Assembly (NCBI GenBank): GCA_018646985.1
Contig: JABGTR010000005.1
Coordinates: 1 to 33,870, forward strand
Reading direction: 5' to 3'
Length of the DNA: 33,870 bases
DNA from: Minisyncoccota bacterium
GTDB taxonomy: Bacteria > Patescibacteriota > Microgenomatia > UBA1400 > PJMF01
Notes under the pieces: model-generated
Told to the model about the DNA's origin: nothing
The model's input: only the letters and a program-made list of their open reading frames with translations
The model's database searches: none
Translations under genes and position numbers: made by a program
In this document: piece by piece, positions 1 to 10,157 of the stretch
Layout: each line of letters opens with the position of its first letter
How positions within the stretch are numbered: position 1 is the first letter of the stretch

Positions 1-2
1 TA

Positions 3-47
3 ACTGATGAGCAGAAAAAAAACATTTACGAAGATGGATATTTTTAG
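3..47 (+). CDS. Possible C-terminal tail of a gene entering from the left
   Basis: Frame 3 is open from the window edge to a TAG at 45-47 and would encode about 14 residues ending in IYEDGYF. The composition is compatible with a protein C-terminus, but the stretch is too short to identify and could be open by chance. It would converge on the groESL-tRNA operon, whose terminator lies about 55 nt further on. Positions 48-100 show nothing recognisable. Confidence 0.3.
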   Translation, partial: TDEQKKNIYEDGYF

Positions 48-100
48 GTAATTACAAGCAACTCAGATTCAAAGACATCGGAGTTTAATCACAGCTATAA

Positions 101-131
101 ATAAAAAAGACGGCTACTGCCGTCTGTTTTA
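101..131 (-). terminator. Intrinsic terminator of the groESL-tRNA operon
   Basis: A perfect 7-bp stem (AGACGGC at 108-114, GCCGTCT at 119-125) closes a 4-nt loop. Read on the minus strand it is followed by six U (positions 108-103). It lies 14 nt past the last tRNA and is the natural end of the transcript. A weaker T-rich tract on the other side (126-131) could make it bidirectional. Confidence 0.85.
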
Positions 132-138
132 TTTATTG

Positions 139-207
139 TTGCGGGACTAGGAGTCGAACCTAGTCTGTAAGATTATGAGCCTCACGTGCACCGTACACTA
201 TCCCGCG
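139..207 (-). tRNA. tRNA with CAU anticodon, probable initiator tRNA-fMet
   Basis: A cloverleaf can be folded on the minus strand. The acceptor stem has a mismatched first pair, C1 (207) with A72 (140), then six good pairs. The D stem is GTGT/GCAC with only a 5-nt loop. The anticodon loop is CTCATAA (CAU at 177-175), and the T arm is CTAGG-TTCGACT-CCTAG. CCA is not encoded. The C1:A72 mismatch is the hallmark of bacterial initiator tRNA. However, the anticodon stem lacks the usual three G:C pairs (it has two G:U pairs), and the 69-nt length and tiny D loop are atypical. An elongator Met or Ile2 tRNA is the alternative. Confidence 0.75.
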
Positions 208-267
208 TGAACTCGAAAATTCGAGAAACATAAGTATACCAGGCTAAAAATATAAGTCAAACAAAAG

Positions 268-341
268 TAGCAGGGGTGGGACTCGAACCCACGCTCTCAG
301 GTTTATGAATCCTGTGCTTTAACCAACTAAGCTACCCTGCC
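268..341 (-). tRNA. tRNA with CAU anticodon (Met or Ile2)
   Basis: A full 74-nt cloverleaf on the minus strand. The acceptor is GGCAGGG/CCCTGCT with a G1:U72 wobble, the D arm is GCTT...AAGC with a loop containing GG, the anticodon loop is TTCATAA, and the T arm is GTGGG-TTCGAGT-CCCAC. The last anticodon-stem pair (31:39) is an A:A mismatch. CCA is not encoded. The 5' end is 12 nt past the groEL stop codon and 60 nt upstream of the other CAU tRNA, so the two are probably processed from one transcript. Sequence alone cannot separate elongator Met from Ile2 (lysidine-modified CAU). Confidence 0.9.
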
Positions 342-353
342 GTTAATGATATT

Positions 354-2314
<1,961 letters not shown>

Positions 2315-2351
2315 AGAATTCCTTTAAATAATAAATAATTTTTAATTAGTG

Positions 2352-2386
2352 TTAGCAATCCTAACGATAGATTGCTAGTTTGTCAA
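2352..2386 (-). promoter_or_regulatory. groESL promoter with overlapping CIRCE operator
   Basis: On the minus strand TTGACA (2386-2381), a 17-bp spacer and TAGGAT (2363-2358) form a sigma70-type promoter. Lying across the spacer and -10 is TTAGCAATC-N9-GATTGCTAG (2352-2378). This is the inverted repeat and exact 9-bp spacing of the CIRCE element (consensus TTAGCACTC-N9-GAGTGCTAA) bound by the repressor HrcA. hrcA itself is not in the window. The inferred leader is about 37 nt and contains the groES ribosome-binding site. Confidence 0.9.
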
Positions 2387-2406
2387 TGCAAAAATCAATT
2401 AAGAGA

Positions 2407-3036
2407 CTATTTTTCTTCAGAAACGGGGACAGCAACTTCTGGTTTTGGTTTGATTACAGCCTTAGTTTTGCCTGTTTTATCAGCCACACGAACTTCAGAA
2501 AGCAAGAATCCTTCACAGTCTAAGCCTCGATCTTTAAAGTATTGATTCAGATCATCTTTAATCATGCCTTCAATTTGATTTCTATTCTTCTTAATCTGAT
2601 CTAAGGTTACTTCTCCAAATACACTTGAAATTCTGCTTCTAGAATATGGTCTAACTACTTTTGAGACTAAATTTTCACCCAAGTTTTCCCAAAGTTCTGG
2701 AGCATTATCTCGATCAATTCTAAACAAAACTGAACCTTCTACTTCAACGTCTTTGCCATCACTAGTAGAGGTCATAATTGGACTATCACCCAATGCCTCT
2801 TGATTGAGAGAGGTATCAAAACCTTTGCGAATAGAATATTCGAGAATCTGAGAGTTGAAAAGCTTAGCTACCTGCCAAAAAGGAATCTTTAAATGAAGCC
2901 CCGGACCCCAAACGCGAGGTAAAACACCGCGGCCACGATCATAGATGCAAGCCACGTGTCCAGGCGGTACAGAGATAAAAAAGCCACCTACGACTTCGTC
3001 TACTAAGAATGAAACAACTAGTTTATCAAAATCCAT
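2407..3036 (-). CDS. SPFH/band-7 (prohibitin-like) protein
   Basis: Probable membrane-microdomain scaffold of the SPFH family. Residues VPPGHVACIYDRGRGVLPRV and the segment TSDGKDVEVEGSVLFRID follow the prohibitin pattern. The N-terminal hydrophobic segment (FLVDEVVGGFF) is short and weak, and the C-terminal coiled coil typical of prohibitins is largely absent, so this is a compact version (209 residues from the chosen start). The frame extends to a TTG at 3078. I prefer the ATG at 3036 because a TATAAT at 3064-3059 would place transcription start downstream of the TTG. No Shine-Dalgarno site precedes either start. Exact function is unknown. Confidence 0.8.
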   Translation of the reverse strand: MDFDKLVVSFLVDEVVGGFFISVPPGHVACIYDRGRGVLPRVWGPGLHLKIPFWQVAKLFNSQILEYSIRKGFDTSLNQEALGDSPIMTSTSDGKDVEVEGSVLFRIDRDNAPELWENLGENLVSKVVRPYSRSRISSVFGEVTLDQIKKNRNQIEGMIKDDLNQYFKDRGLDCEGFLLSEVRVADKTGKTKAVIKPKPEVAVPVSEEK

Positions 3037-3058
3037 ATTATGTATTGTACAAGTATTT

Positions 3059-3064
3059 ATTATA
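3059..3064 (-). promoter_or_regulatory. -10 element for the SPFH gene
   Basis: A perfect TATAAT on the minus strand, 22 nt upstream of the ATG at 3036. No convincing -35 is seen. It lies inside the longer reading frame that starts at 3078, which argues for the internal ATG start. Confidence 0.5.
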
Positions 3065-3085
3065 TTCTGCCAACTCAAGGACTAT

Positions 3086-3445
3086 TTAACCAATTAATGA
3101 CCGTCCCCCCACCATCAAACTATTAAGCGTATTAATCAATTCTCGAAGCTCTGTTACGCAAGAGATAGTCTCTAGTAGCACATCATTATCAAGTGACATC
3201 TCATCTAAAACATCATACATATCATGGTTAAGATTACTCATAAACTTACGCAGTAATTTTTGGTTATCTCGTACCCATTGTTTTTGCTGTTTTTTGGGTA
3301 ACAAAGTCACCTGCTTAAGTGAGCTGGAAATCTGTTTAATTTCTCGAGTCATGAGGAATAAATCAAACTTAAAAGACTCATTGTCATCATCAAAGCCATC
3401 TGAGAAGGAAAGGTTAAAGTTTAAATCAGGTATTGTGTCTGACAT
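3086..3445 (-). CDS. Small acidic protein of unknown function
   Basis: A 119-residue soluble protein that I do not recognise. Residues 1-30 are rich in Asp, Ser and Phe (SDGFDDDNESFKFD). The rest is predicted to be largely helical, with a basic stretch (LLPKKQQKQWVRDNQKLLRK) followed by an acidic helix (HDMYDVLDEMSLDND). It has no signal peptide or membrane segment. A TATAAT at 3466-3461 lies 15 nt before the ATG. The SPFH gene follows, with its own -10 inside the short gap, so the two may be only loosely linked. Confidence 0.65.
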   Translation of the reverse strand: MSDTIPDLNFNLSFSDGFDDDNESFKFDLFLMTREIKQISSSLKQVTLLPKKQQKQWVRDNQKLLRKFMSNLNHDMYDVLDEMSLDNDVLLETISCVTELRELINTLNSLMVGGRSLIG

Positions 3446-3606
3446 ATCAATCGTGAATTGATTATACAGCCAAGGGCGAATTTACGCAGCTTGGGTTAGG
3501 GAAGAGTCCGAGCTGATAATTTTTATCTTTTCCCAGACCTATGGGGTCAAAACAACGTCATTTCAACACCTTTTTGAGTTAAAATTGCCTACTTTTTACC
3601 CTCTTT

Positions 3607-3638
3607 TTGACACCCCACCCCTGAAACTAAGTTATAAT
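3607..3638 (+). promoter_or_regulatory. Promoter of the tsaC-tsaE fusion (leaderless)
   Basis: A perfect TATAAT (3633-3638) ends 6 nt before the ATG at 3645, so transcription should begin at or next to the start codon. A TTGACA is present at 3607-3612, but its 20-bp spacing is longer than ideal. The arrangement excludes the upstream in-frame start at 3585 and fixes the ATG at 3645. Confidence 0.65.
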
Positions 3639-3644
3639 AGTCAC

Positions 3645-4688
3645 ATGGAGATCTTAAATACAGCTACTACAAAAAAAAATATAGTCAAAGCAACGGTCGA
3701 AGTTCTCAGAAATGGTGGTTTAGTTATCTTCCCCACCGAGACTGTTTATGGGGCTGGGGTAGATGCGACCAATCAAACTGCAGTGGACAAACTTTTAGCC
3801 TACAAATCCCGCCGAGAGGGTAAGCCCCTATCAATTGCCGTCCCAGATCAAAAAGCAGCCGCCGAATATGTGAATATTAATGAGCAAGCTCAAAAACTTT
3901 ATCAACGCTTTCTCCCTGGACCAGTAACAGTAGTTTCTAAAAGTTTGAGAAAAGTTGCTAGAGGAGTCGAATCTGAGTTTGGAACTCTGGGGGTCAGAAT
4001 CCCAGATCACAAACTAATGCTGCAGATTTTAAAAGAATTTGGCAAACCAATTACCGCCACTTCTGCCAACGCTTCTGGTAAAAAAAGACCCTACAAAATC
4101 CAAGATATTTTTGACAATTTATCAACCAAGCAGAAAAACTTAATTGATCTAGTTCTAGATGCAGGTGAACTACCTAGAAATGATCCTTCTACAGTCATCG
4201 ATACCACTTTTTCTACTCCGACTACTCTGCGATCGGGAAAGATTAAAAATCTTACAGGGAAAAGATTGACTTCTAAGTCTGAAGCAGAGACCAAGAAGAT
4301 TGCCAGCACCCTAATACTCAAACATTGGGATCAAATCAGGGAAAAAGGCCTAGTGATCGGCTTAGACGGAGTGTTGGGAGCTGGTAAAACTATTTTTGCT
4401 AAAGGTGTGGCTGAGTTTCTACAAATTTCAGAAGCAGTTACTTCACCCACATACTCATATATAGAAGAATATGACTATGAACGACACAGCGTAAAGGGCA
4501 AACTTTACCACATTGACCTCTGGAAAATTGAGGCCGAAGAAGAATTGAAAAGATTAGAAATAGAAAAATTAATTGCTCCTAACAATGTCATCGTCATCGA
4601 GTGGTACCAACAGGGAAAAACAATCAACACAGATTTGAAGATATTAATTGAAGAAGAAGATGGTGAAGTAAGAAAGATTGCAATTTAA
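3645..4688 (+). CDS. TsaC-TsaE fusion: threonylcarbamoyl-AMP synthase and t6A ATPase
   Basis: Two t6A37 enzymes in one 347-residue chain. Residues about 5-200 are a YrdC/TsaC domain, which makes threonylcarbamoyl-AMP from Thr, bicarbonate and ATP. It carries FPTETVYGAG, the substrate-site KSRREGKPLS and TATSANASG. Residues about 215-347 are a TsaE/YjeE P-loop ATPase with Walker A GVLGAGKT (242-249), TSPTYSYIEEY, LYHIDLWKI and VIEW. TsaE normally acts with TsaB and TsaD to complete t6A. tsaD lies 1.9 kb downstream; no tsaB is seen in the window. The frame is uninterrupted across the join, so the fusion is real in this sequence. The start is fixed by the leaderless promoter. Confidence 0.93.
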   Translation: MEILNTATTKKNIVKATVEVLRNGGLVIFPTETVYGAGVDATNQTAVDKLLAYKSRREGKPLSIAVPDQKAAAEYVNINEQAQKLYQRFLPGPVTVVSKSLRKVARGVESEFGTLGVRIPDHKLMLQILKEFGKPITATSANASGKKRPYKIQDIFDNLSTKQKNLIDLVLDAGELPRNDPSTVIDTTFSTPTTLRSGKIKNLTGKRLTSKSEAETKKIASTLILKHWDQIREKGLVIGLDGVLGAGKTIFAKGVAEFLQISEAVTSPTYSYIEEYDYERHSVKGKLYHIDLWKIEAEEELKRLEIEKLIAPNNVIVIEWYQQGKTINTDLKILIEEEDGEVRKIAI

Positions 4689-4713
4689 ATAAATTTAATT
4701 TACAAAAGTAAGA

Positions 4714-4743
4714 TTCACATAATAAAACTCTTCAGACTATAAT
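4714..4743 (+). promoter_or_regulatory. Promoter of the frameshifted unknown gene
   Basis: TTCACA (4714-4719), an 18-bp spacer and a perfect TATAAT (4738-4743), 9 nt before the ATG at 4753. No Shine-Dalgarno site fits in the remaining leader. Confidence 0.6.
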
Positions 4744-4752
4744 GACTTTAAG

Positions 4753-6533
4753 ATGAATACTGAACTTACGCTTAATATAAATAAAGAAATAGAGATACCC
4801 GACACTGAGGTTGAGGGAGTCGACATTCACCCACTTAGCTTTACTAATATAAGAATTAGAGAATTTTTTACTGGCCTGGTAAGGGAACCAATCTTAAACC
4901 AACACCCAATAGATATTCTTATTACTTTTGGAGCAATGTTCGGAGCAGCATCAGTGGGAGAAAATTTTAATATCCCAGCGCCAGTGGCAGCTACAATCGG
5001 GTTTGCTTTAAAAAAATTGATTTTCATTCTTCCAGAATATGGCCATCCTCTCATCGCAGAAAAAAATCCTGAGATTCTAACAGAGGTAATGACTATTCAT
5101 AAATTAAGTGAGCTATTAAAAGACACAACCAACGCAATAGTTCCTAAAGAAGGAAGACCAAGACCATACTCACTCATTCCATATAAGCTTGATCTTATTA
5201 AAAGATTTACTCGTAATTTTAAAACTACAGAAGAAGCGCAAGCACTCTTCACATTTTTTTAGAAGCAAGTGATCCACAATTAAAAATAGGCATATTAAAA
5301 ATTATTGAAAAACAAGGCAAAGCACTTTTACTAAATCATGTAACTAAAGTAGTAGAGTCTTCTGATTTAGAACCTCTTGGAATAGTGGGGTCTGTTTATG
5401 CTTATTTAGCTCAAAAATGGAAGATTGAACTTAGTCAAAAAAACATAAACTTAGGAGAAAAAATAGAATCTCTAGATAAAAAAACTATCTACAAAAATGC
5501 GGAATTTTTTTCAACTCAAATCATTAAAGAGTTAAGGGAAGAAATTGAATTGACAGAAAGACTTGATGTTTTTGTAAAACTCTATGTATTAAGAAGACTA
5601 AAGGAAGAAATTGTAAATAATGAGTTTGTAGACTTAAATGATTTAACTAATATCTTAAAAAAAGAATTAATTATTCAATTTAAAAAGTTTGACAGAAATA
5701 AAAATGAAAGTGAGTATAATCCTGAATCTCCTTCAGTAGGAATGGAAATACAGCCCATTCCATTTGGAAGAATTATACCTTTAAAAATAGATCTTCCAGA
5801 AATAAAGATTCTCACTAAATATCTAAGACTAGAGCCATCTCCCGATCTTCCTTTTGAGCTGGTGCTACCACCAACTAGATCACCCATATCACAATTACTC
5901 ATCCTAAGAGAGACTTTGGATGTAGTTGGCATACCGACAGATTTAATCGAGGCTCAAATTAACTTTGGAGGCATAGGGCAAGATAAAAATATGGTGAAAA
6001 TTTTACAAAGAATAATGTTTCTAGGTGGTAGATTGAAGAATAGAATGCTAGATAAATCAACAAGATCTTGGATACTATTAGACTCAGATAAGGGAGAAGT
6101 AAACGTTAGAGAAAAAGGAAGCCCTACAGCAGATAAAACTATTAAGAATATTACTCCTGTAGATACAGATCACCCAGAAATGCATCAATTAGTTGGAGAA
6201 ATGAGAGCTCCGATAGAAGCCACTAATTTTTTTGTTCTTGGAAGAGGGTTAATTGCTATTCATAAACTAGCTACTATAGCCAAGGCAAAGGACCGACAGT
6301 TGTCCGAGGTAAAACTAAGTAAAAAAGAGGAGTCGTTATCTATGTTATGGGAGAAGATGACAACTCAACTTAATATTTTATTAAGAGAGTATGACCTACC
6401 AAACATAGAAGAAAAATGGAGTAAAAGAATATGGAAAAAATTTGGTAAAGTCGTAAATTCAGAAAAAGGAGTAAATGATCAAATCAAAGCTTTATTAATT
6501 AAGACTGTTAGAGAATCTTCAAATAATCAATAA
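4753..6533 (+). pseudogene. Unknown soluble protein gene interrupted by a -1 frameshift
   Basis: Two open frames belong to one gene. The first (4753-5262) ends in a TAG directly after a run of seven T (5254-5260). The second frame is open from that run (TTA GAA GCA ...) to a TAA at 6533. Its only start-like codon before long coding is a GTG at 5385 inside apparent coding sequence. One extra T would give a continuous 593-residue protein. No domain is recognised. Residues before the break contain a mildly hydrophobic stretch (ILITFGAMFGAASVG), the middle is helical and charged, and a distinctive PEMHQLVGEMRAPIEATNFF occurs near the C-terminus. It sits between tsaC-tsaE and tsaD. The break may be a sequencing error, real decay, or programmed slippage. 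Confidence 0.7.
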
Positions 6534-6539
6534 AAGCGG

Positions 6540-6545
6540 TACAAT
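6540..6545 (+). promoter_or_regulatory. -10 element of tsaD (leaderless)
   Basis: TACAAT is followed by six C and then the ATG at 6552, leaving no room for a leader or a ribosome-binding site. The -35 region is weak (TTCAAA-like around 6518-6523). Confidence 0.55.
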
Positions 6546-6551
6546 CCCCCC

Positions 6552-7583
6552 ATGTCTGAACCCTTAATTTTAGCGATTGATACTTCTTGCGATGATACTT
6601 CTACTGCGGTGACTGCTGGCACCAAGGTGCTCTCGAACGTGATTGCTTCCCAAACTCAACTCCACGCTCCCTATGGAGGAGTATTCCCTACTGTGGCCAA
6701 GCAAGCTCATAAAGAAAACATTAATCAAACCATTAAAATTGCTCTTAAAAGAGCTAAGGTTACCTGGGATAAAATTTCAGCGATAGCTGTCACTCAAGGG
6801 CCGGGTTTAGCGCCATCTTTAGAAGTAGGAATTGCTAAATCTAAAGAACTAGCCACCAAACACAAACTTCCACTAATTGCTGTCAATCATATTGAGGCTC
6901 ATGCGCTTTCTCCATTGGCCAACTCTGGTGTTGATCACCAATTCCCAGCCCTGGCTATTGTCGTTTCTGGTGGTCACACAGATTTTATAAAAATTACTCA
7001 AATTGGTGAGTATGAACGTCTCGGATTTAGTATTGATGATGCTGCTGGTGAAGCTCTGGACAAGGTAGGACGAATGTTAAATTTAGGCTATCCCGCCGGA
7101 CCCATCATTGAACAATTTGCCAAGAAAGGTGACTCTAAAAAACACTCAGTTCCCCTCCCAATGACAGGCCGAGAAGATTTTAATATGAGCTTTTCTGGAC
7201 TCAAGACATGGGCCCGAAATAAACTCGAACAAATTGAGACCCAAAACACCCTTAATAAACAGGACACATATGACTTTGCTGCGTCATTTCAATACGGGGT
7301 GTTTAGGCATATTTGTTACAAATTGAACAAGCTACTAAAACAGCATCAAATTAGCGAAGTCTGGCTCGGAGGTGGTGTGGCAGCCAACATTGAGATAAGA
7401 CGAATGATACGCGAAACACTCAAATCCCATAATATCAAGCTTTTCACTCCCTACTCAAAGCGACTTTGTATGGATAATGCAGCCATGATTGGGGTAGTAG
7501 CTGGCTTCAAATTTGAGCAACAACAATTCGTCAAAAACATCAAAGAATTAGAACGTCGACCACGGTGGGAAATCAATACTTAG
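6552..7583 (+). CDS. tsaD: tRNA N6-adenosine threonylcarbamoyltransferase TsaD
   Basis: Transfers the threonylcarbamoyl group to A37 of ANN-decoding tRNAs. The 343-residue length is standard. The ASKHA-fold N-terminus reads ILAIDTSCDDTSTAV. The metal-binding HIEAH motif is at residues 113-117, with VVSGGHTDF and AAGEALDKVGRMLNLGYPAG after it. The C-terminus contains WLGGGVAANIEIRRM and CMDNAAMIG. It converges on the minus-strand membrane gene with stop codons overlapping by 4 nt. With the TsaC-TsaE fusion nearby it forms a t6A cluster. Confidence 0.98.
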   Translation: MSEPLILAIDTSCDDTSTAVTAGTKVLSNVIASQTQLHAPYGGVFPTVAKQAHKENINQTIKIALKRAKVTWDKISAIAVTQGPGLAPSLEVGIAKSKELATKHKLPLIAVNHIEAHALSPLANSGVDHQFPALAIVVSGGHTDFIKITQIGEYERLGFSIDDAAGEALDKVGRMLNLGYPAGPIIEQFAKKGDSKKHSVPLPMTGREDFNMSFSGLKTWARNKLEQIETQNTLNKQDTYDFAASFQYGVFRHICYKLNKLLKQHQISEVWLGGGVAANIEIRRMIRETLKSHNIKLFTPYSKRLCMDNAAMIGVVAGFKFEQQQFVKNIKELERRPRWEINT

Positions 7584-8014
7584 TCTGGTCTAAACTGCTC
7601 AGCCATCCACCAAAACCAACCACCTAACACCAGCAAAACTACTTCCAGTAGCCACATCAAAATCTTAGAAATCAACAGTAGTCTCGCTCCTAAAGATGAA
7701 ACCAATGCTCCCAACAACAATAATGCAACTGTCCAACTGATTAGTGCTGAAAATCTTAGGGCTGGCACAGTCAGTTGTCTTTTTTTAATAAAATTATCCA
7801 GTTGCCAAATAGCAAACCAAATAAAACCAAGACCCATCGCAATATAAATCCAATGAGAAATCACTTCATGACCAAACAACAAACGATTAAAAAAATCAGG
7901 AACTAAAATCAACGAAATTCCCAACACCCAATTAATAACATTATCGGTGTCTATTATCTGCCAAGTAATCTTCTTAGATTGGGCAGGCGCCACTTTCGCA
8001 TTTAAGATGTTCAT
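7580..8014 (-). CDS. Small polytopic membrane protein, unknown function
   Basis: A 144-residue protein with about four hydrophobic helices (roughly residues 29-48, 54-70, 86-108 and 113-137) and no recognised domain. The proposed ATG at 8014 lies inside the last 41 nt of nrdJ in another frame, exactly over the codons of the essential nrdJ C-terminal cysteine tail. This suggests translational coupling. A GTG at 7993 is an alternative start that would shorten the overlap. It is probably the third gene of the nrdR-nrdJ operon. Confidence 0.7.
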   Translation of the reverse strand: MNILNAKVAPAQSKKITWQIIDTDNVINWVLGISLILVPDFFNRLLFGHEVISHWIYIAMGLGFIWFAIWQLDNFIKKRQLTVPALRFSALISWTVALLLLGALVSSLGARLLLISKILMWLLEVVLLVLGGWFWWMAEQFRPD

Positions 8015-10157
8015 AGTCTATGTCTTCCATGATTGTCTCATCTTTTTCAATCTCATCCAAGACCTTCATAAACTGGCTAGTAGTCACTGGCTCCTCTGGC
8101 TGATATTCATAAGCGGTTAGCTCTTGTTGTGGCATGACGCTACAAACTCTAACCAAGCTTTGATACTTCTTCAACATCTCTGAGTATTCCTTAAAAGTAA
8201 CTTTATCGGGGTTGTACTTGAGGGTATATGAAACTTGGTTGCCGGTGTCGATTGCCAATGGCTGACCATCTTCATCAATACCTCGCAACCAATACTTCTC
8301 CAATAACATTAGCCACTTATACTGTTCTTCTGGAGTAGCTTCACTTGCAGTCAGGAGCTTATCGCCCATATCTAAGCGACAGATTAATGGTTGAGTAGGA
8401 AAGCCAATTGCAGTTGAGCCTTTGTAGCTCTTGAGCTCCTTGACTGGATAACCCTTCTCTTTGTATTTCTTTACTTGAGGATCATCGCTACGATACTGCA
8501 CCCAACGAATGTACTCGCGCATACTAGGTAAGTGAGCGCCTTCACTAAGAGCAAATAGCTTTGAAACTGTCCCCGAAGGCTTAATAGTTGTATTAGTGTG
8601 AGGCACATTAACTTTTAGTTTCTTGGAGTATTCACTAGCTTCTTCATCAACCGCTCGCTTAAATCTAGCTAAAGTCTGCCAAAAGTCTTGAGATTTTTCT
8701 TCATCAACCAAGTCTTTAAAACCAAATCCAAACTGATTCCAAGCAAACTCGTGGATACCGGTCATACCGACTCCAATTCGGTTGGTACGCTTAACTTCTC
8801 TGTCGTACAGCGCATCCATGGTATTAACCCGAATTAACGCCCGAGTAGCAGCTCTGAAAGCCTCTTCAGCGGCATCAATGGAGGGAGCAAAATAAGGAAC
8901 TACATCAGCAATCACACAATATCCACCCAACATATTTAAAGAAATTTCACCGCAAGGGTTTGGAATCTGAGTATAGGGCTTAGCATTAGCATTACGAGCC
9001 ACATGAATTAAAAGCTTTTTAGTACGATCCATCGGCCGATATTTATCACTTCCTGTATACTCTCCATCCGAGTAATCTTCCAAGCCGTCATCGTTCTGAA
9101 CTAACTTATGTTGGTTGATTAACCCTGGCTCACCAGTTCCATCTTCATACTGAGCCTTAATAATTGCATCTAAAACTTTCTGTGAGTGTTTGGTGCGTTG
9201 TCGCCAAAACTTCTCATCGATGGTGATTGAGTTATTGGCACTCCATAAGAAGCCACCTTTTTTAATCTTAATGAATTCAAATACTTCTGGATCTGTCCAT
9301 TGTTTAGTAGCAATTCGAGCACTACGTCTGGCTCCACCTACCAACACACACTCAGCTAGATAATGATCAGCAAACATAGCTTGCTTCCAGAGAGACATTC
9401 CTGCACCTTTTATTGAAGCTACCTTAGCAATGGCTTGCATTAAGGGCCTAGGACCGGAAGAAGGACGATTCTGCATCCCCCTGATAGGCTCACCCTTACC
9501 TCTAACTTTAGAGAAGTCAATAATTAGCAAATCGTCCCGGTATTTTTTCTCATAAGCCATGATCTCAACCATCTCCACTGCTTCAGCCCAACCTTCTCGA
9601 CTATCTGGGACTTCAAACCAATGGACGTGATCGTTAGCTTCACCATATTTATGCCTCGCATCATTGACACTTTCATCTTCTCCCCAGACAAAATCAGCGT
9701 GTTGATCGTCAATTACGCAGCGCACATTAGGCATATTATCCCAATCCACCACACACATATCATCATCGTAAGCTCGACCTACACCAGAACCATTCATGAG
9801 CAAATAGAACAACACGAAAGATGAAGCTGCTGTGCTGCAGTTAGTAAAAACTTCCATGTTTCGTCCTGGCTGAGTATCATCTCCGTGCTGAAGATGGCGT
9901 CCGGACATTAAAAGAGAGCCATTACTAATATGCTTGCGCAAAACCTTATATTCTGATTTTTGATATTTTTTATCACCGGTAATTAACATCGAGTTGCCCA
10001 AAGCGACTCGCTCAGCAATCTCACTCCATTTTTCCCAACGCTCGCGGTTGGTTTTAGGATTAGTTAATCTTCTTAGATAAGTTCTTCTAGCCACAGCCTT
10101 ACCTAAGCCTTGATCCAAACGTCTATCTTCAAACTTCATCTTTTTTTTAGGTAACAT
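7974..10157 (-). CDS. nrdJ: Class II (B12-dependent) ribonucleotide reductase, monomeric RTPR type
   Basis: Reduces ribonucleotides to deoxyribonucleotides using adenosylcobalamin. At 727 residues it resembles the Lactobacillus leichmannii monomeric triphosphate reductase. Visible motifs are NCSTA (C107), GSGVG (123-127), the active-site segment NPCGEISL with C402 and E404, GGYC (C414), and a terminal CESGACPI whose C720 and C725 match the family's swinging redox pair. The start overlaps the 3' end of nrdR by 11 nt, and an alternative ATG lies at residue 7. The gene is cotranscribed with nrdR and controlled by the NrdR boxes at 10600-10647. It provides an oxygen-independent dNTP supply but needs cobalamin. 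Confidence 0.96.
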   Translation of the reverse strand: MLPKKKMKFEDRRLDQGLGKAVARRTYLRRLTNPKTNRERWEKWSEIAERVALGNSMLITGDKKYQKSEYKVLRKHISNGSLLMSGRHLQHGDDTQPGRNMEVFTNCSTAASSFVLFYLLMNGSGVGRAYDDDMCVVDWDNMPNVRCVIDDQHADFVWGEDESVNDARHKYGEANDHVHWFEVPDSREGWAEAVEMVEIMAYEKKYRDDLLIIDFSKVRGKGEPIRGMQNRPSSGPRPLMQAIAKVASIKGAGMSLWKQAMFADHYLAECVLVGGARRSARIATKQWTDPEVFEFIKIKKGGFLWSANNSITIDEKFWRQRTKHSQKVLDAIIKAQYEDGTGEPGLINQHKLVQNDDGLEDYSDGEYTGSDKYRPMDRTKKLLIHVARNANAKPYTQIPNPCGEISLNMLGGYCVIADVVPYFAPSIDAAEEAFRAATRALIRVNTMDALYDREVKRTNRIGVGMTGIHEFAWNQFGFGFKDLVDEEKSQDFWQTLARFKRAVDEEASEYSKKLKVNVPHTNTTIKPSGTVSKLFALSEGAHLPSMREYIRWVQYRSDDPQVKKYKEKGYPVKELKSYKGSTAIGFPTQPLICRLDMGDKLLTASEATPEEQYKWLMLLEKYWLRGIDEDGQPLAIDTGNQVSYTLKYNPDKVTFKEYSEMLKKYQSLVRVCSVMPQQELTAYEYQPEEPVTTSQFMKVLDEIEKDETIMEDIDYEHLKCESGACPI

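Noticed and set aside
3037-3078. TTG start for the SPFH gene
   Set aside because: A perfect TATAAT lies inside this extension, no Shine-Dalgarno precedes the TTG, and an ATG is available at 3036.
3585-3644. Longer N-terminus for the TsaC-TsaE protein
   Set aside because: The extra 20 residues lie over the -35/-10 region and show no family similarity; the ATG at 3645 sits at the expected transcript start.
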